A stretch of DNA of 64,000 nucleotides, taken from contig NZ_JAAXMM010000016.1 in the NCBI RefSeq assembly GCF_012276985.1, forward strand, positions 81,751 through 145,750, in the 5' to 3' direction. Position 1 is the first letter of the stretch; the number at the start of each line of letters is the position of its first letter. The position numbers and the translations under genes are program-made. The notes under the pieces were generated by a model, which was not told where the DNA came from, ran no database searches, and was given only the letters and a program-made list of their open reading frames with translations. Below are positions 9,022 through 17,598 of the stretch, piece after piece. This DNA is from Agrobacterium sp. a22-2 (GTDB lineage Bacteria; Pseudomonadota; Alphaproteobacteria; Rhizobiales; Rhizobiaceae).

Positions 9022-9567
9022 CTAATCATCATCGTCGGACTTCACGTCGGCGGCTGAAAGAGCTGCCGTCAACTTGCGCAGCCATGCGATCATCTGAACT
9101 TTATCAGGCCCCATGATCGCATCCAACTCGGCTTCGTGGTCACGGGCGTGCCTTGTGAGGTCCTCGAGCAGCATCTGGCCTTTTTCGGTCAAATGCAGTG
9201 TGCTGCTGCGAAGATCAGTCGGAACAGACCGTCTGTCTATGAATTCATTGCGGTGCAAATCGCTGAGAGCAGCCGTCAGCGTCGACTTGTCACGTCCGCT
9301 TGCAATTGAGAGCTGCTTTTGCGTGACCCCCGGATTATTGCCGATGATCGTCAGGATCGCGTAACGCTGGGGTCTCACCTGAAGCTCATCGACCTTTCGC
9401 GCAAACATGCGAAACGATGCCTCCTGAGCCAAGCGCAAGTGGAAGCCGAGAAAACTATCCAGAATACCCATATCAAGCGCTTCCGGCGGATTTGCCGGCT
9501 GGGCCTTTCGGTATTTGCGGGGCCTCGAAGGCTTGTTTTCCCTGGGTTTACGCATCGAACTCTTCAA
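9022..9567 (-). CDS. MarR-family transcriptional regulator
   Basis: 181 residues. A basic N-terminal tail (RKPRENKPSRPRKYRK) precedes a typical MarR winged helix: QRYAILTIIGNNPGVTQKQL, recognition helix ASGRDKSTLTAALSDL, then the wing LRSSTLHLTEKG. It is transcribed away from the importer operon at 9831, with a 263-base divergent promoter region containing the TAGTTG-N6-AAACTA palindrome. It most likely represses both catabolic units and responds to an aromatic ligand. The regulatory target is inferred from the paired operators. Confidence 0.85.
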   Translation of the reverse strand: MKSSMRKPRENKPSRPRKYRKAQPANPPEALDMGILDSFLGFHLRLAQEASFRMFARKVDELQVRPQRYAILTIIGNNPGVTQKQLSIASGRDKSTLTAALSDLHRNEFIDRRSVPTDLRSSTLHLTEKGQMLLEDLTRHARDHEAELDAIMGPDKVQMIAWLRKLTAALSAADVKSDDDD

Positions 9568-9747
9568 ATGTTGGAAAATTGGGATTTAGCATGCTGTCGA
9601 CAAGCGGCAAACCGCTTGTGATCGATATTTTTCGTCCGGTGATGTTTTCTTTCAATTGCTCCCGCGCCGACCGTTAGGCCGAACTGCGATCCCTTGCAGC
9701 GGGCAAAATCACGAACGGTACTGTCAGAGTTCAAATCGTCAACAAAC

Positions 9748-9765
9748 TAGTTGACAGCCAAACTA
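9748..9765. promoter_or_regulatory. Candidate MarR operator of the importer/ring-cleavage operon
   Basis: TAGTTG-N6-AAACTA differs by one base from the perfect palindrome at 5684. Its left half overlaps a consensus -35 box TTGACA at 9751-9756, so a bound repressor would block RNA polymerase. No convincing -10 is seen at ideal spacing. The site lies between divergent marR and the ABC operon. Confidence 0.55.
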
Positions 9766-9830
9766 AATTCACTAAGCTTCTATAAAGGCTGACAATAGTG
9801 GCCTGGCAACATGCTTAGGAGGAGAAGCCT

Positions 9831-10661
9831 TTGTTGCATTCAGATACCCAGGGAATCGCTCCTGACGGAAGCGATTTCGCGATAGAAGCGCGCAATGCGA
9901 TGAAGGTCTTTGGCGGTACGGTTACCGCCTTCAGCGATCTCGATCTCTCTGTCCGCAAACAGGAAATTCTTTGCATTGTCGGCCCGTCAGGCTGTGGCAA
10001 GACAACATTGCTGCGCGCCATAGCCGGCCTTACTTCGCTCAGTTCCGGTACATTGTCGGTGCAGGGCACTCGCGTACAGGGACCTCCCAAGGGGGTTGCC
10101 ATGGTCTTCCAGCATTTCGGGCTCTTGCCGTGGAAGACTGTGTACGAAAATGCGGCGTTCGGTCTTAAGATCAATGGCGGCAGCAAGGCGGAAATTGCAG
10201 AGCGCGTTGAGTACTACCTGAACATTGTCGGCCTCAACGGCTTCGAAGCAAGTTACCCCTATCAGCTTTCCGGGGGTATGCAGCAGCGGGTTGGCCTTGT
10301 TCGCGCGCTTGCGATGAATCCATCCGTTCTTCTCATGGACGAGCCGTTTGCCGCACTTGATGCGCAAACACGGGAGATCCTACAGGAGGAACTGGTAAGC
10401 CTCATGCAGCGGCCGGAAGAGCGCAAGACAATGGTCTTCATCACTCATTCGATCGATGAAGCCATCATCATGGGTGATCGTATCGCTGTTATGAGTGCCA
10501 GGCCGGGCCGCATTCGCGAAATGATCGACGTGCCATTTGCTTGGCCTCGCGATATCGACGCGATCCGTTCCGATCCGGCTTTTGCCGAATTGCGTTTGCA
10601 TCTGTGGCACCAATTGCGTGGACCGCTTTCACGTACCACTGCACCCCGAGAGGTCGCATGA
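9831..10661 (+). CDS. ABC importer ATP-binding subunit (nitrate/sulfonate/taurine type)
   Basis: 276 residues with a complete nucleotide-binding domain: Walker A GPSGCGKTTL (about residue 50), Q-loop VFQHFGLLPW, signature LSGGMQQRVG, Walker B VLLMDEPFAALD and switch His in FITHSIDEAI. The LLPW Q-loop and DEPFAALD are characteristic of the SsuB/TauB/NrtD group. The TTG start is preceded by a strong AGGAGGAG site at 9818-9825. It is the first gene of a nine-gene operon, with the permease gene overlapping its stop. The likely cargo is an organic anion feeding the downstream catabolic enzymes. Confidence 0.88.
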   Translation: MLHSDTQGIAPDGSDFAIEARNAMKVFGGTVTAFSDLDLSVRKQEILCIVGPSGCGKTTLLRAIAGLTSLSSGTLSVQGTRVQGPPKGVAMVFQHFGLLPWKTVYENAAFGLKINGGSKAEIAERVEYYLNIVGLNGFEASYPYQLSGGMQQRVGLVRALAMNPSVLLMDEPFAALDAQTREILQEELVSLMQRPEERKTMVFITHSIDEAIIMGDRIAVMSARPGRIREMIDVPFAWPRDIDAIRSDPAFAELRLHLWHQLRGPLSRTTAPREVA

Positions 10662-11488
10662 TCATTGTCAGGAATTCGAATGTGAGCGCCAATGGCTCTA
10701 TTGGTGCCATCCGCGGCCTGCTTGCCAGCCGCATGATGCAGACAGCGGCGATCCGCGCCGTTTCCCTCATAACGATATTGATCATTTGGCAGGTCATTGG
10801 CCGAAGCGTCGATCCCGTACTTTTTACAACCCCGGTTGCCGTCGCTAAAGCGGCGGTGACAATGATCGGGAGCGGAGAACTATGGACCTATCTGGCGCCA
10901 AGCCTTCTTGTGCTTGCCTATGGCATGGCGCTGGCATGCATAATCGGAATTGCTGCGGGCTTGCTGCTTGCGCGCTACTGGATGTTCGATGTCGCGATTA
11001 GTCCGCTTTTAACATTCCTGTACTCGATCCCAACCGTCGCGCTGGTGCCACTGATCGTGATGTGGGTGGGCTTTGATACGGGTGCCAAGGTCGTGATCTT
11101 ATTCCTCTTCGCTTTCTTTCCGGTGGCGATCAACACGTATCAGGGCGTTCGAGGCGTCGATTCGAAGCTCCTTGAAGTCGGCCAGGCTTTCCGCTGCTCC
11201 GAAAGACAGCTGTGGACGAACATCATTCTACCCGCCGCCTTGCCGTTTATCATGACGGGCTTGCGTCTTGCCCTTGGTCGCGGCCTGATCGGCATGGTCC
11301 TTGCCGATCTTTATACGGCCATATCCGGCATTGGATATCTTATCGTCCGGACGGCCAATACTTACCAGATCGACCGGATGTTCGTACCGGTTGTCCTGCT
11401 TGGTTTTCTAGGGGTCAGCCTTACGTGGCTCCTGCGCATCATCGAGGCTCGCGTTGCACCATGGGCCGCTCGAAAAGACAATGACTGA
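10658..11488 (+). CDS. ABC importer permease subunit (SsuC/TauC type)
   Basis: A 276-residue inner-membrane permease with about six helices and the BPD_transp_1 domain. The coupling EAA-like loop is visible as EVGQAFRCSERQLWTNIILPAALPF. The start at 10658 is set by an ATGA overlap with the preceding ATPase gene; the frame extends 39 codons further upstream but that stretch is a shadow of the ATPase gene. It forms the channel of the importer with the ATPase (9831) and binding protein (11531). Confidence 0.88.
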   Translation: MIIVRNSNVSANGSIGAIRGLLASRMMQTAAIRAVSLITILIIWQVIGRSVDPVLFTTPVAVAKAAVTMIGSGELWTYLAPSLLVLAYGMALACIIGIAAGLLLARYWMFDVAISPLLTFLYSIPTVALVPLIVMWVGFDTGAKVVILFLFAFFPVAINTYQGVRGVDSKLLEVGQAFRCSERQLWTNIILPAALPFIMTGLRLALGRGLIGMVLADLYTAISGIGYLIVRTANTYQIDRMFVPVVLLGFLGVSLTWLLRIIEARVAPWAARKDND

Positions 11489-11530
11489 CAGATTCTGAAC
11501 AGCAAATCGATTTCCTGGGGAGGAGAATCC

Positions 11531-12583
11531 ATGAGACACGTAGAACAGAAAGTTCGCTACATCGGACTTGTGAGTGTCGTTTTTCTGGCAGCCTGTGTTG
11601 CCACGACAAAGGGTGCCTGGGCCGAAGAGGCAAATTGTCCCAACGGCCTACGAAAAGTGAACGTTGGCGTCGGCGTCACCCCGCCGAACGTGGTCCACAC
11701 CACGCCTTATATCGCCAAGGAGCTCGGTCTGTTTGCCAAACATTGTATCGATGCCAATATCATTCAATTCGATGGCGGTGGTGCGGGCACGGCAACCACT
11801 GCGGTAGCCCAGGGCACAGCCATTGGCAGCCTGCCCGAGGCGCCAATTGCCCAGGGAATTCGCGCCAAGCAGATTTGGGGTTTCCTGCCCCGCGCACCTC
11901 AGTCTTACACCGTTGTGGAAAAAATCAAAACCTTCGCCGATCTCAAGGGCAACAGGCTATCGGCAGCCGGCGGTACAGGCGGATTCAACTGGTTGATGGG
12001 CCGCGAAGTATTAAAAAAGGCGGGCCTGACGCTCAACGACGCGACCTTCGTTTCGCAAGGTACTGCCGGGCGCCTACCCGGATTGCTAACGGACCAGATT
12101 GATGGCGTCGTGTTGCATCCTGAAGACCTTTACATCGCGCAAAAGTCGAAACCAGGCGTCCATGTTCTCACCTCGCTGAGAGAGCTTTTGCCTAATATGG
12201 CCTTCAACAGCTATGGGGCGTCTACCGAGTGGATAGCGCGTGACCGCACCCTGCTGCGCGATACGATCGCCAGTATGATTGAAGCAAATCGCCTTATTTA
12301 CACCGAGAAGGACAAGGTCGTTCCGATCATGGTCAAGGCGACCGAGAAGTCGAAGGAAGCCGTAGAATTCGCGTATGATTTCCTCACAGCGAATTGCATT
12401 TGGGCGGTGAATACAGGCTTCAACAAAGCGCATACAGAATGGTCGATCGACAATGCGATTGCCAATGGCGACATTTCTCCGGACAAAAAGCCATCCTTTG
12501 ATCAAGTCGTCGATCTGGCGTTCGCGAATGAGGCGGTCGCCGCGGCGGGCGGACCTGTCACCATCGGCTCTTGCAAGGATTGA
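11531..12583 (+). CDS. ABC importer periplasmic binding protein (SsuA/NMT1 type)
   Basis: 350 residues with a Sec signal peptide (hydrophobic SVVFLAACVATT, cleavage likely after GAWA). The mature part fits the NMT1/SsuA fold: VGVGVTPPNVVHTTPYIAKELGLF at the N-terminus, a central GTGGFNWLMGREV ligand-loop region and a late domain closing the cleft. A strong GGGGAGGAG site precedes the ATG, as is common for the highly expressed binding protein. It sits 42 bases after the permease and 5 bases before the M24-fold gene. Ligand unknown; linkage to ring-cleavage genes suggests an aromatic acid or amide. Confidence 0.85.
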   Translation: MRHVEQKVRYIGLVSVVFLAACVATTKGAWAEEANCPNGLRKVNVGVGVTPPNVVHTTPYIAKELGLFAKHCIDANIIQFDGGGAGTATTAVAQGTAIGSLPEAPIAQGIRAKQIWGFLPRAPQSYTVVEKIKTFADLKGNRLSAAGGTGGFNWLMGREVLKKAGLTLNDATFVSQGTAGRLPGLLTDQIDGVVLHPEDLYIAQKSKPGVHVLTSLRELLPNMAFNSYGASTEWIARDRTLLRDTIASMIEANRLIYTEKDKVVPIMVKATEKSKEAVEFAYDFLTANCIWAVNTGFNKAHTEWSIDNAIANGDISPDKKPSFDQVVDLAFANEAVAAAGGPVTIGSCKD

Positions 12584-12588
12584 GGAAG

Positions 12589-13887
12589 ATGAACGCAATC
12601 ATAACGCCTCACGCCGGAAACTGGGAAGAGGTTCGCCATCGCCTCGACCAGAATGCCGCTTTCAACCGCATGCGTGGCACGCCCTACTATCGCGATGCGA
12701 TCTACGAACAGTTTTCTGCGGCGGAATACAAGCGACGTTATGATGCCCTCAGAGCCAAAATGCGCGAAATGGGGCTGCAAGCGGCGATAGTACCCGGCGG
12801 CCCCAGCCATTGGAGCTGGGGTGGAGGAATGCTTTGGCTCACGGGCCATTGGGAATGGCATGCGCTGGCCTGCTACGTCCTGGTGCCACTCGAGGGAGAG
12901 GCGACACTCGTCTATTCCATGGGCGGCACGCATTGCGAGGCAACGCGCCGGGAAGTCGCTGCCGCAATTACCGACGTGCGCGGCAGCCGTGGCGGCAAAT
13001 ACGCCGAAGTGATGATCGAGCGGCTGAAAGAACTCGGGCTCGAACGCGCTCGCGTCGGCTTGCTTGAAGTTGATCCGCGACATCAAGATCATATGCCCTG
13101 GAACCAGGTTGAAACGCTGAAAAAAGGCCTTCCACACGCCGAAATCGTCATGACGCACGGCATCATGCACGAGCTCCTCTCGGTGCATAGCACGGAAGAG
13201 CTGGATTGCGTGCGTCAGGCCGGCAAACTCGTGCAGGCCGCGATGGAAGCGCTCGTCGAGCGGGCGCGACCAGGCATTCCAGAATACAAATTGCGAGCGG
13301 CGGCAGGTGCTGCCATTCTCGAAGGCGGCGGCGATATCGATTTCCTGATCATCGGGTCAACCCCGATGGCAGACCCGGCAATGGTGTTTGGCAATCCGCG
13401 CCCATCGCAGCGTGTACTGCAGCATGGCGATATCATCAACATGGAGCTCGCGGCATCCTATCGTGGATATACTGCGCAGATCGGATCTCCTGTCTGCATC
13501 GGCCAGCCGCCTGTCGAAGTGTCACGCTTCTGGAACGAGATTGCGAAGCCGGGCTTCGAGCTTATGGCAGCGACGCTGAAGCCCGGCGCCAATATCGAGG
13601 ACATTCGCAAGGCAGGTGAATTTTTCCGGGAGAATGGCGTTCAATCTCGGCCGATCCATGCACACGGCATCGATCTCGTTTCCGATGGCCCGCATATATT
13701 CAAGGAACATGCGCATGCCGAACCTTTCGAACAGGTGCTTCGTCCGGGAATGGTGATTATGCCGGAGCCTAACCCGATCACGCCCGACGGTCTCCTCGGC
13801 ATGTTTGTCGGACATACGTATATCATCACGCAAGATGGTGCCGAATGCGTCGATGATTTCCCGCTGGATTTGATTGTCGCAGAATGA
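12589..13887 (+). CDS. M24/creatinase-fold hydrolase with altered metal ligands
   Basis: 432 residues, with an N-terminal creatinase-like domain (to about residue 190) and a C-terminal pita-bread domain. Classical M24 metallopeptidases bind two metals through D, D, H, E, E. Here the first Asp position is Glu (GDIINMELAA) and the second is Gln (GYTAQIG). The His (HAHGIDL) and one Glu (MPEPNP) remain. This resembles creatinase-type members, which keep the fold without metal and hydrolyse C-N bonds. It probably cleaves an amide, ureido or similar bond in the imported compound rather than a peptide. ATG 12589 has a GAGGAAG site; the TTG six codons upstream lies in the previous gene. Confidence 0.75.
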   Translation: MNAIITPHAGNWEEVRHRLDQNAAFNRMRGTPYYRDAIYEQFSAAEYKRRYDALRAKMREMGLQAAIVPGGPSHWSWGGGMLWLTGHWEWHALACYVLVPLEGEATLVYSMGGTHCEATRREVAAAITDVRGSRGGKYAEVMIERLKELGLERARVGLLEVDPRHQDHMPWNQVETLKKGLPHAEIVMTHGIMHELLSVHSTEELDCVRQAGKLVQAAMEALVERARPGIPEYKLRAAAGAAILEGGGDIDFLIIGSTPMADPAMVFGNPRPSQRVLQHGDIINMELAASYRGYTAQIGSPVCIGQPPVEVSRFWNEIAKPGFELMAATLKPGANIEDIRKAGEFFRENGVQSRPIHAHGIDLVSDGPHIFKEHAHAEPFEQVLRPGMVIMPEPNPITPDGLLGMFVGHTYIITQDGAECVDDFPLDLIVAE

Positions 13888-14918
13888 ACCTGCTCCGGCA
13901 GGTCAAGGAACGCGTGCTGCGTGATCTACGCAGCCGTCAGTTTTCGTGCGCGTCTGAGAAAAAAACACCTGCGGAATTGCGCAACAACAACGATGGATTT
14001 GATCGCATGAAACATAGTTTGATCTCCAAGGAAGATGAAGTCACGCCCACCGTAATTGCCGCGATGGAAAGGACGGACAATCCCCGCCTCAAGCAGATCA
14101 TGGCGTCGGCGGTGACGCATCTTCATCACTTCATCCGGGAAACGCGGCCCACCGAAGAAGAATTTGAGGCGGCTCTTCGCTGGATTGCGGCCCTTGGCCA
14201 CTCCACGAATGACACTAACAACGAGGTCGTTCTCGCAGCGGACGTTCTCGGCGCATCGACGCTGATCGATCTTATCAACAACGATGGAATGCAAGGCGAA
14301 ACCATGTCCGCCCTGCTTGGTCCTTTCTACCGCGGCCATGCGCCCGACTGCAAAAACGGAGACTGTATCGCCCGTTTGAATACGCCGGGCTCCCCACTTT
14401 TTTTCAGCGGCAAGGTGATCAGCGCCGACGGTACGCCGATTGTTGGTGCAAAGCTCGATGTCTGGCAGGCCTCGCCTGTCGGTCTCTACGAAAATCAGGA
14501 CGCCGAACAACCGGATTTCAATCTTCGCGGCGTTTTTCGCACAGATGATAAGGGTGAATTCAGTTTCACATCGGTCAAACCGGCAGGATATCCAGTGCCT
14601 ACCGACGGGCCTGTCGGAGACTTGCTTCGCGCTCAGAACCGCGCTCCCATGAGGCCCGCGCATATCCACTTCATCGTTTCGGCGCCTGGCCATAAAACGC
14701 TAGTTACGCAGATTTTCGCAGACACGCCGGAGGCTTTGGCAAGCGATGTCGTATTCGGCGCCAAAACGCAGATTGTCGGCGATTTTGTCCAACATTTGCA
14801 GGGTGATCCCGCCTATCCGGAGGCGACGCCCCTATTTTTCGTCTGCGAGTACACATTCAAGCTCACCCGCGGCGTTCCGACCTTCCCTGTTCCGCCGATC
14901 ACCGGCAAAAAGATTTAG
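13884..14918 (+). CDS. Intradiol ring-cleavage dioxygenase (catechol/hydroxyquinol 1,2-dioxygenase type)
   Basis: 344 residues with the N-terminal dimerisation domain of catechol and hydroxyquinol 1,2-dioxygenases, then the catalytic beta-sandwich. All four Fe(III) ligands are visible: Tyr in LLGPFYRG (about residue 149), Tyr in GYPVPTDGPVG (about 236) and the two His in RPAHIHF (about 259). It opens a catechol or hydroxyquinol ring between the hydroxyls. The annotated ATG overlaps the preceding stop (ATGA). The family's usual length and the unconserved first 41 residues make the internal ATG at 14007 (303 aa) a serious alternative. Substrate (catechol versus hydroxyquinol) is not certain. 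Confidence 0.85.
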   Translation: MNLLRQVKERVLRDLRSRQFSCASEKKTPAELRNNNDGFDRMKHSLISKEDEVTPTVIAAMERTDNPRLKQIMASAVTHLHHFIRETRPTEEEFEAALRWIAALGHSTNDTNNEVVLAADVLGASTLIDLINNDGMQGETMSALLGPFYRGHAPDCKNGDCIARLNTPGSPLFFSGKVISADGTPIVGAKLDVWQASPVGLYENQDAEQPDFNLRGVFRTDDKGEFSFTSVKPAGYPVPTDGPVGDLLRAQNRAPMRPAHIHFIVSAPGHKTLVTQIFADTPEALASDVVFGAKTQIVGDFVQHLQGDPAYPEATPLFFVCEYTFKLTRGVPTFPVPPITGKKI

Positions 14919-14929
14919 GAACATAACGG

Positions 14930-15682
14930 ATGTCTTCTTCCCTTAAACTTACCGGAAAAGTTGCCGTTGTCACGGGCGGGTCTGGCGGCATCGGTAGCGA
15001 GACCTGCAAGCTTTTGGCCGCAGAAGGAGCGACTGTCGTCGTCGGCTATCGATCCGGCCAGGAGCGTGCGCAAGCCATTGCCGCCGCATTGCACCGCACG
15101 GACCACACGGCCTTCCCTGTTGCGATCGAGGATACGACGTCGATCACGTCTTTCCGCGATGCCGTCCTGAAGCGATATGGCAGGATCGACATTCTGGTCA
15201 ATGCGGCGGGCATCACAAAGCCGGTGCCGCATGCGGACCTCGACGCGCTGACCGACGAGTTGATCGACCAGATATTCGTCAATAACTGGCGCGGCGTCTT
15301 CGCCACCATTCGGGCCTTTGCACCGGCGCTCAAAGCGACGGGGAACGGGCTTATCGTCAATATCTCGTCGATTGCCGGCTTTACCGGCATCGGCTCGAAT
15401 GTCGCCTATTGTGGAGCGAAAGCAGGTATCGACATTATGACAAGCTCGTTGGGCCGAGCACTGGCGCCGGACATCCGGGTGCTCGCAGTGTCGCCCGGCG
15501 CTGTCGATACCCAATTCGTTCCCGGACGAGGCAAGGAGTTCAACGAGAAGACAGCAGCGGCGACGCCGCTCAAACGGATCACTTCGCCTCTCGATGTTGC
15601 CGAAGCCATCGTAGCTTGTGCGACCCACCTCAAATTTTCGACTGGCACCAGGATTGTCGTCGATGGCGGGAGGCACCTCTGA
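14930..15682 (+). CDS. Short-chain dehydrogenase/reductase
   Basis: A 250-residue classical SDR. It has the Rossmann motif VTGGSGGIGSE near the N-terminus, NAAG at about residue 90, catalytic Ser in NISSIAGF, Tyr and Lys in YCGAKAG, and the C-terminal VDGG ending typical of FabG-like enzymes. It follows the dioxygenase by 11 bases and overlaps the BKACE gene by one base (TGATG), so it is translationally coupled. It probably oxidises or reduces a hydroxy/keto intermediate between ring cleavage and the beta-keto acid cleavage step. Exact substrate unknown. Confidence 0.85.
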   Translation: MSSSLKLTGKVAVVTGGSGGIGSETCKLLAAEGATVVVGYRSGQERAQAIAAALHRTDHTAFPVAIEDTTSITSFRDAVLKRYGRIDILVNAAGITKPVPHADLDALTDELIDQIFVNNWRGVFATIRAFAPALKATGNGLIVNISSIAGFTGIGSNVAYCGAKAGIDIMTSSLGRALAPDIRVLAVSPGAVDTQFVPGRGKEFNEKTAAATPLKRITSPLDVAEAIVACATHLKFSTGTRIVVDGGRHL

Positions 15683-16560
15683 TGCAGCCTAAAGTCATCA
15701 TCACCTGTGCGGTCACCGGAAACCTGACGACGCGGGAAAACCATCCGGGCCTTCCGGTCACACCGGAGGAAATCGCGAGTTCCTGCCTTGAAGCGGCCGA
15801 TGCCGGCGCCGCCATCGTTCATATTCATGTGCGCGATACAGAGACGGGAAAGCCTTCGATGGAACTGGAGCATTATCGCGAGGTGGTGGAGCGTATCCGC
15901 GCCAAGAACAACGCGATCATCCTGAATATCACAACGGGTCCCGGCGGCCGCTATCATCCCAGCGACGACAATCCTGCTGTCGCCGGACCTCGTACCACCC
16001 TGATGCGGCCCGAAAGGCGTGTCGAACATATCGTTGCACTCAAGCCCGATATCGCCACGCTCGATCTCAACACCATGACCTTTGGCAACGAAGTGGTGAT
16101 CAATACGCCGGGGAACATCAGGATCATGGCCGACATCATCAATGCGGCCGGCTCCAAGCCCGAGCTTGAAGTGTTCGATACGGGTCACATTGTGCTTGCT
16201 CAGGATCTGCTGACGGCGGGCGTACTGAGCTCACCCGCCATGTTCACCATCGTCACGGGTGTCAAGTATGGCTTTCCATCGTCGCCCGATGTCATGGCAA
16301 CCGCGGCGCGGAGGCTGCCGTCCGATGCCGTATGGACGGGTTTCGGCGTCGGCCGCATGTCCTTTCCAATGGCGGTCCAGTCCTACCTGCTGGGCGGTCA
16401 TGTCCGCGTGGGGCTTGAGGACAATTCCTATATTTCGAAAGGGCTGCTCGCCAAAGGCAATGGCGAACTGGTCGAACGGGCGCGCGATCTCATCGAGAAG
16501 CTTGGCGCCCAGATCGCCGAACCAGGCGAGGCACGGAAAATTCTTGGATTGAAAAGCTGA
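15682..16560 (+). CDS. Beta-keto acid cleavage enzyme (BKACE, DUF849 family)
   Basis: 292 residues of the BKACE family, Zn-dependent TIM barrels that condense a beta-keto acid with acetyl-CoA to give acetoacetate and a new CoA ester. Visible family features: N-terminal KVIITCAVTG, the Zn-binding HIHVRD (about residues 46-51), NITTGPGG, and GGHVRVGLEDN near the C-terminus. The start at 15682 overlaps the SDR stop; the open frame extends back to 15409 only as a shadow of the SDR gene. The substrate is likely the beta-keto acid produced by the upstream enzymes. A second BKACE is at 57559-58494. Confidence 0.85.
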   Translation: MQPKVIITCAVTGNLTTRENHPGLPVTPEEIASSCLEAADAGAAIVHIHVRDTETGKPSMELEHYREVVERIRAKNNAIILNITTGPGGRYHPSDDNPAVAGPRTTLMRPERRVEHIVALKPDIATLDLNTMTFGNEVVINTPGNIRIMADIINAAGSKPELEVFDTGHIVLAQDLLTAGVLSSPAMFTIVTGVKYGFPSSPDVMATAARRLPSDAVWTGFGVGRMSFPMAVQSYLLGGHVRVGLEDNSYISKGLLAKGNGELVERARDLIEKLGAQIAEPGEARKILGLKS

Positions 16561-16575
16561 TCGGGAGATAGATTT

Positions 16576-17586
16576 ATGGATACGCAAACTGCACAAAAGG
16601 CTGGGAAAGCTCTGTGGCTCACGCAGAAGTCCCCCGATCTCGATAATCTCCAGATCGACGTCATCGATGTCGACGTGCCGCGTCCGGGTCCGGGTCCGGG
16701 TCAGGTCCTGGTCGAAATCGTTGCAGCAGGCGTCAACCCGAGTGACGTGAAGGCTTCCCTCGGCCATATGCCGCACGCTATCTGGCCGCGTACACCGGGC
16801 CGGGATTTCGGCGGCATCGTCCGGGAAGGGCCGGCCTCACTGGTCGGGCTTGAAGTCTGGGGCGGCGGCGGTGAACTCGGCATCAGCCAAAATGGAAGCC
16901 ACGCACGATGGATGGTGCTGGACCAAAAGGCCGTGCGTGCCAAGCCGGAGAACCTGACGATGGAGGAAGCCGGCTCCATCGGTGTTCCGTTCATCACGGC
17001 TTTCGAAGGCCTGCAAGAAGCGGGCGGCGTACAGCCGACCGACGTGGTTCTGGTTTGCGGCGCGAACGGGAAAGTCGGTCAAGCGGCGATACAGCTTGCG
17101 ACGATGGCCGGCGCCAATGTCTTCGCCGTCGAATACAATACCGGCACATTCATCGGCCATGCCAACAGTCCGATCGAGATGCTGAATGGCCAGACACAGG
17201 ATGTCGCCTCCATCATTCGTGAGAAAACCGGAGGCCATGGCGCTGACATCGTGTTCAACACGGTCGGGAGTCCTTACTTCGAGGTGGCCAACAAGACGAT
17301 GGCGAAATATGCCCGGCAGATTTTTATCTCCACCTTCGACCGTGCCGTACCCTTTGACATCTTCAATTTTTTCCGAGGCTGTCACAAATACATCGGTATC
17401 GACACACTCGCGCTCTCTTCCGTCGATGGTGCAAGGATTTTCGACAAGCTGAAACCGAAATTCGAAGACGGAAAACTAAAGCCTTTTCCCATCAATCCGG
17501 CCACCTGCTATAGCCTCGCCGACGCTTCAAAGGCGTATGCCTCAGTCCTGCGGGGCACTTCCGATCGCGTGCTTTTTAAACCTTGA
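16576..17586 (+). CDS. Zinc-independent MDR-family reductase (quinone oxidoreductase-like)
   Basis: 336 residues of the medium-chain dehydrogenase/reductase superfamily. The GroES-like N-terminal half has GVNPSDVKASLG and PGRDFGGIV; the nucleotide-binding half has VLVCGANGKVGQAAIQLA (about residue 157). The Cys/His/Glu set for catalytic zinc is absent, which points to an NADPH quinone/enoyl reductase type. In ring-cleavage pathways such an enzyme could reduce the conjugated double bond of a muconate or maleylacetate product. A GGGAG site precedes the ATG, 15 bases after the BKACE stop. Confidence 0.8.
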   Translation: MDTQTAQKAGKALWLTQKSPDLDNLQIDVIDVDVPRPGPGPGQVLVEIVAAGVNPSDVKASLGHMPHAIWPRTPGRDFGGIVREGPASLVGLEVWGGGGELGISQNGSHARWMVLDQKAVRAKPENLTMEEAGSIGVPFITAFEGLQEAGGVQPTDVVLVCGANGKVGQAAIQLATMAGANVFAVEYNTGTFIGHANSPIEMLNGQTQDVASIIREKTGGHGADIVFNTVGSPYFEVANKTMAKYARQIFISTFDRAVPFDIFNFFRGCHKYIGIDTLALSSVDGARIFDKLKPKFEDGKLKPFPINPATCYSLADASKAYASVLRGTSDRVLFKP

Positions 17587-17598
17587 GGGGGCTCCTTC

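Noticed and set aside
15409..15681. 91-codon N-terminal extension of the first BKACE
   Set aside because: Lies wholly inside the SDR gene in another frame; the ATG at 15682 starts the family-typical N-terminus.
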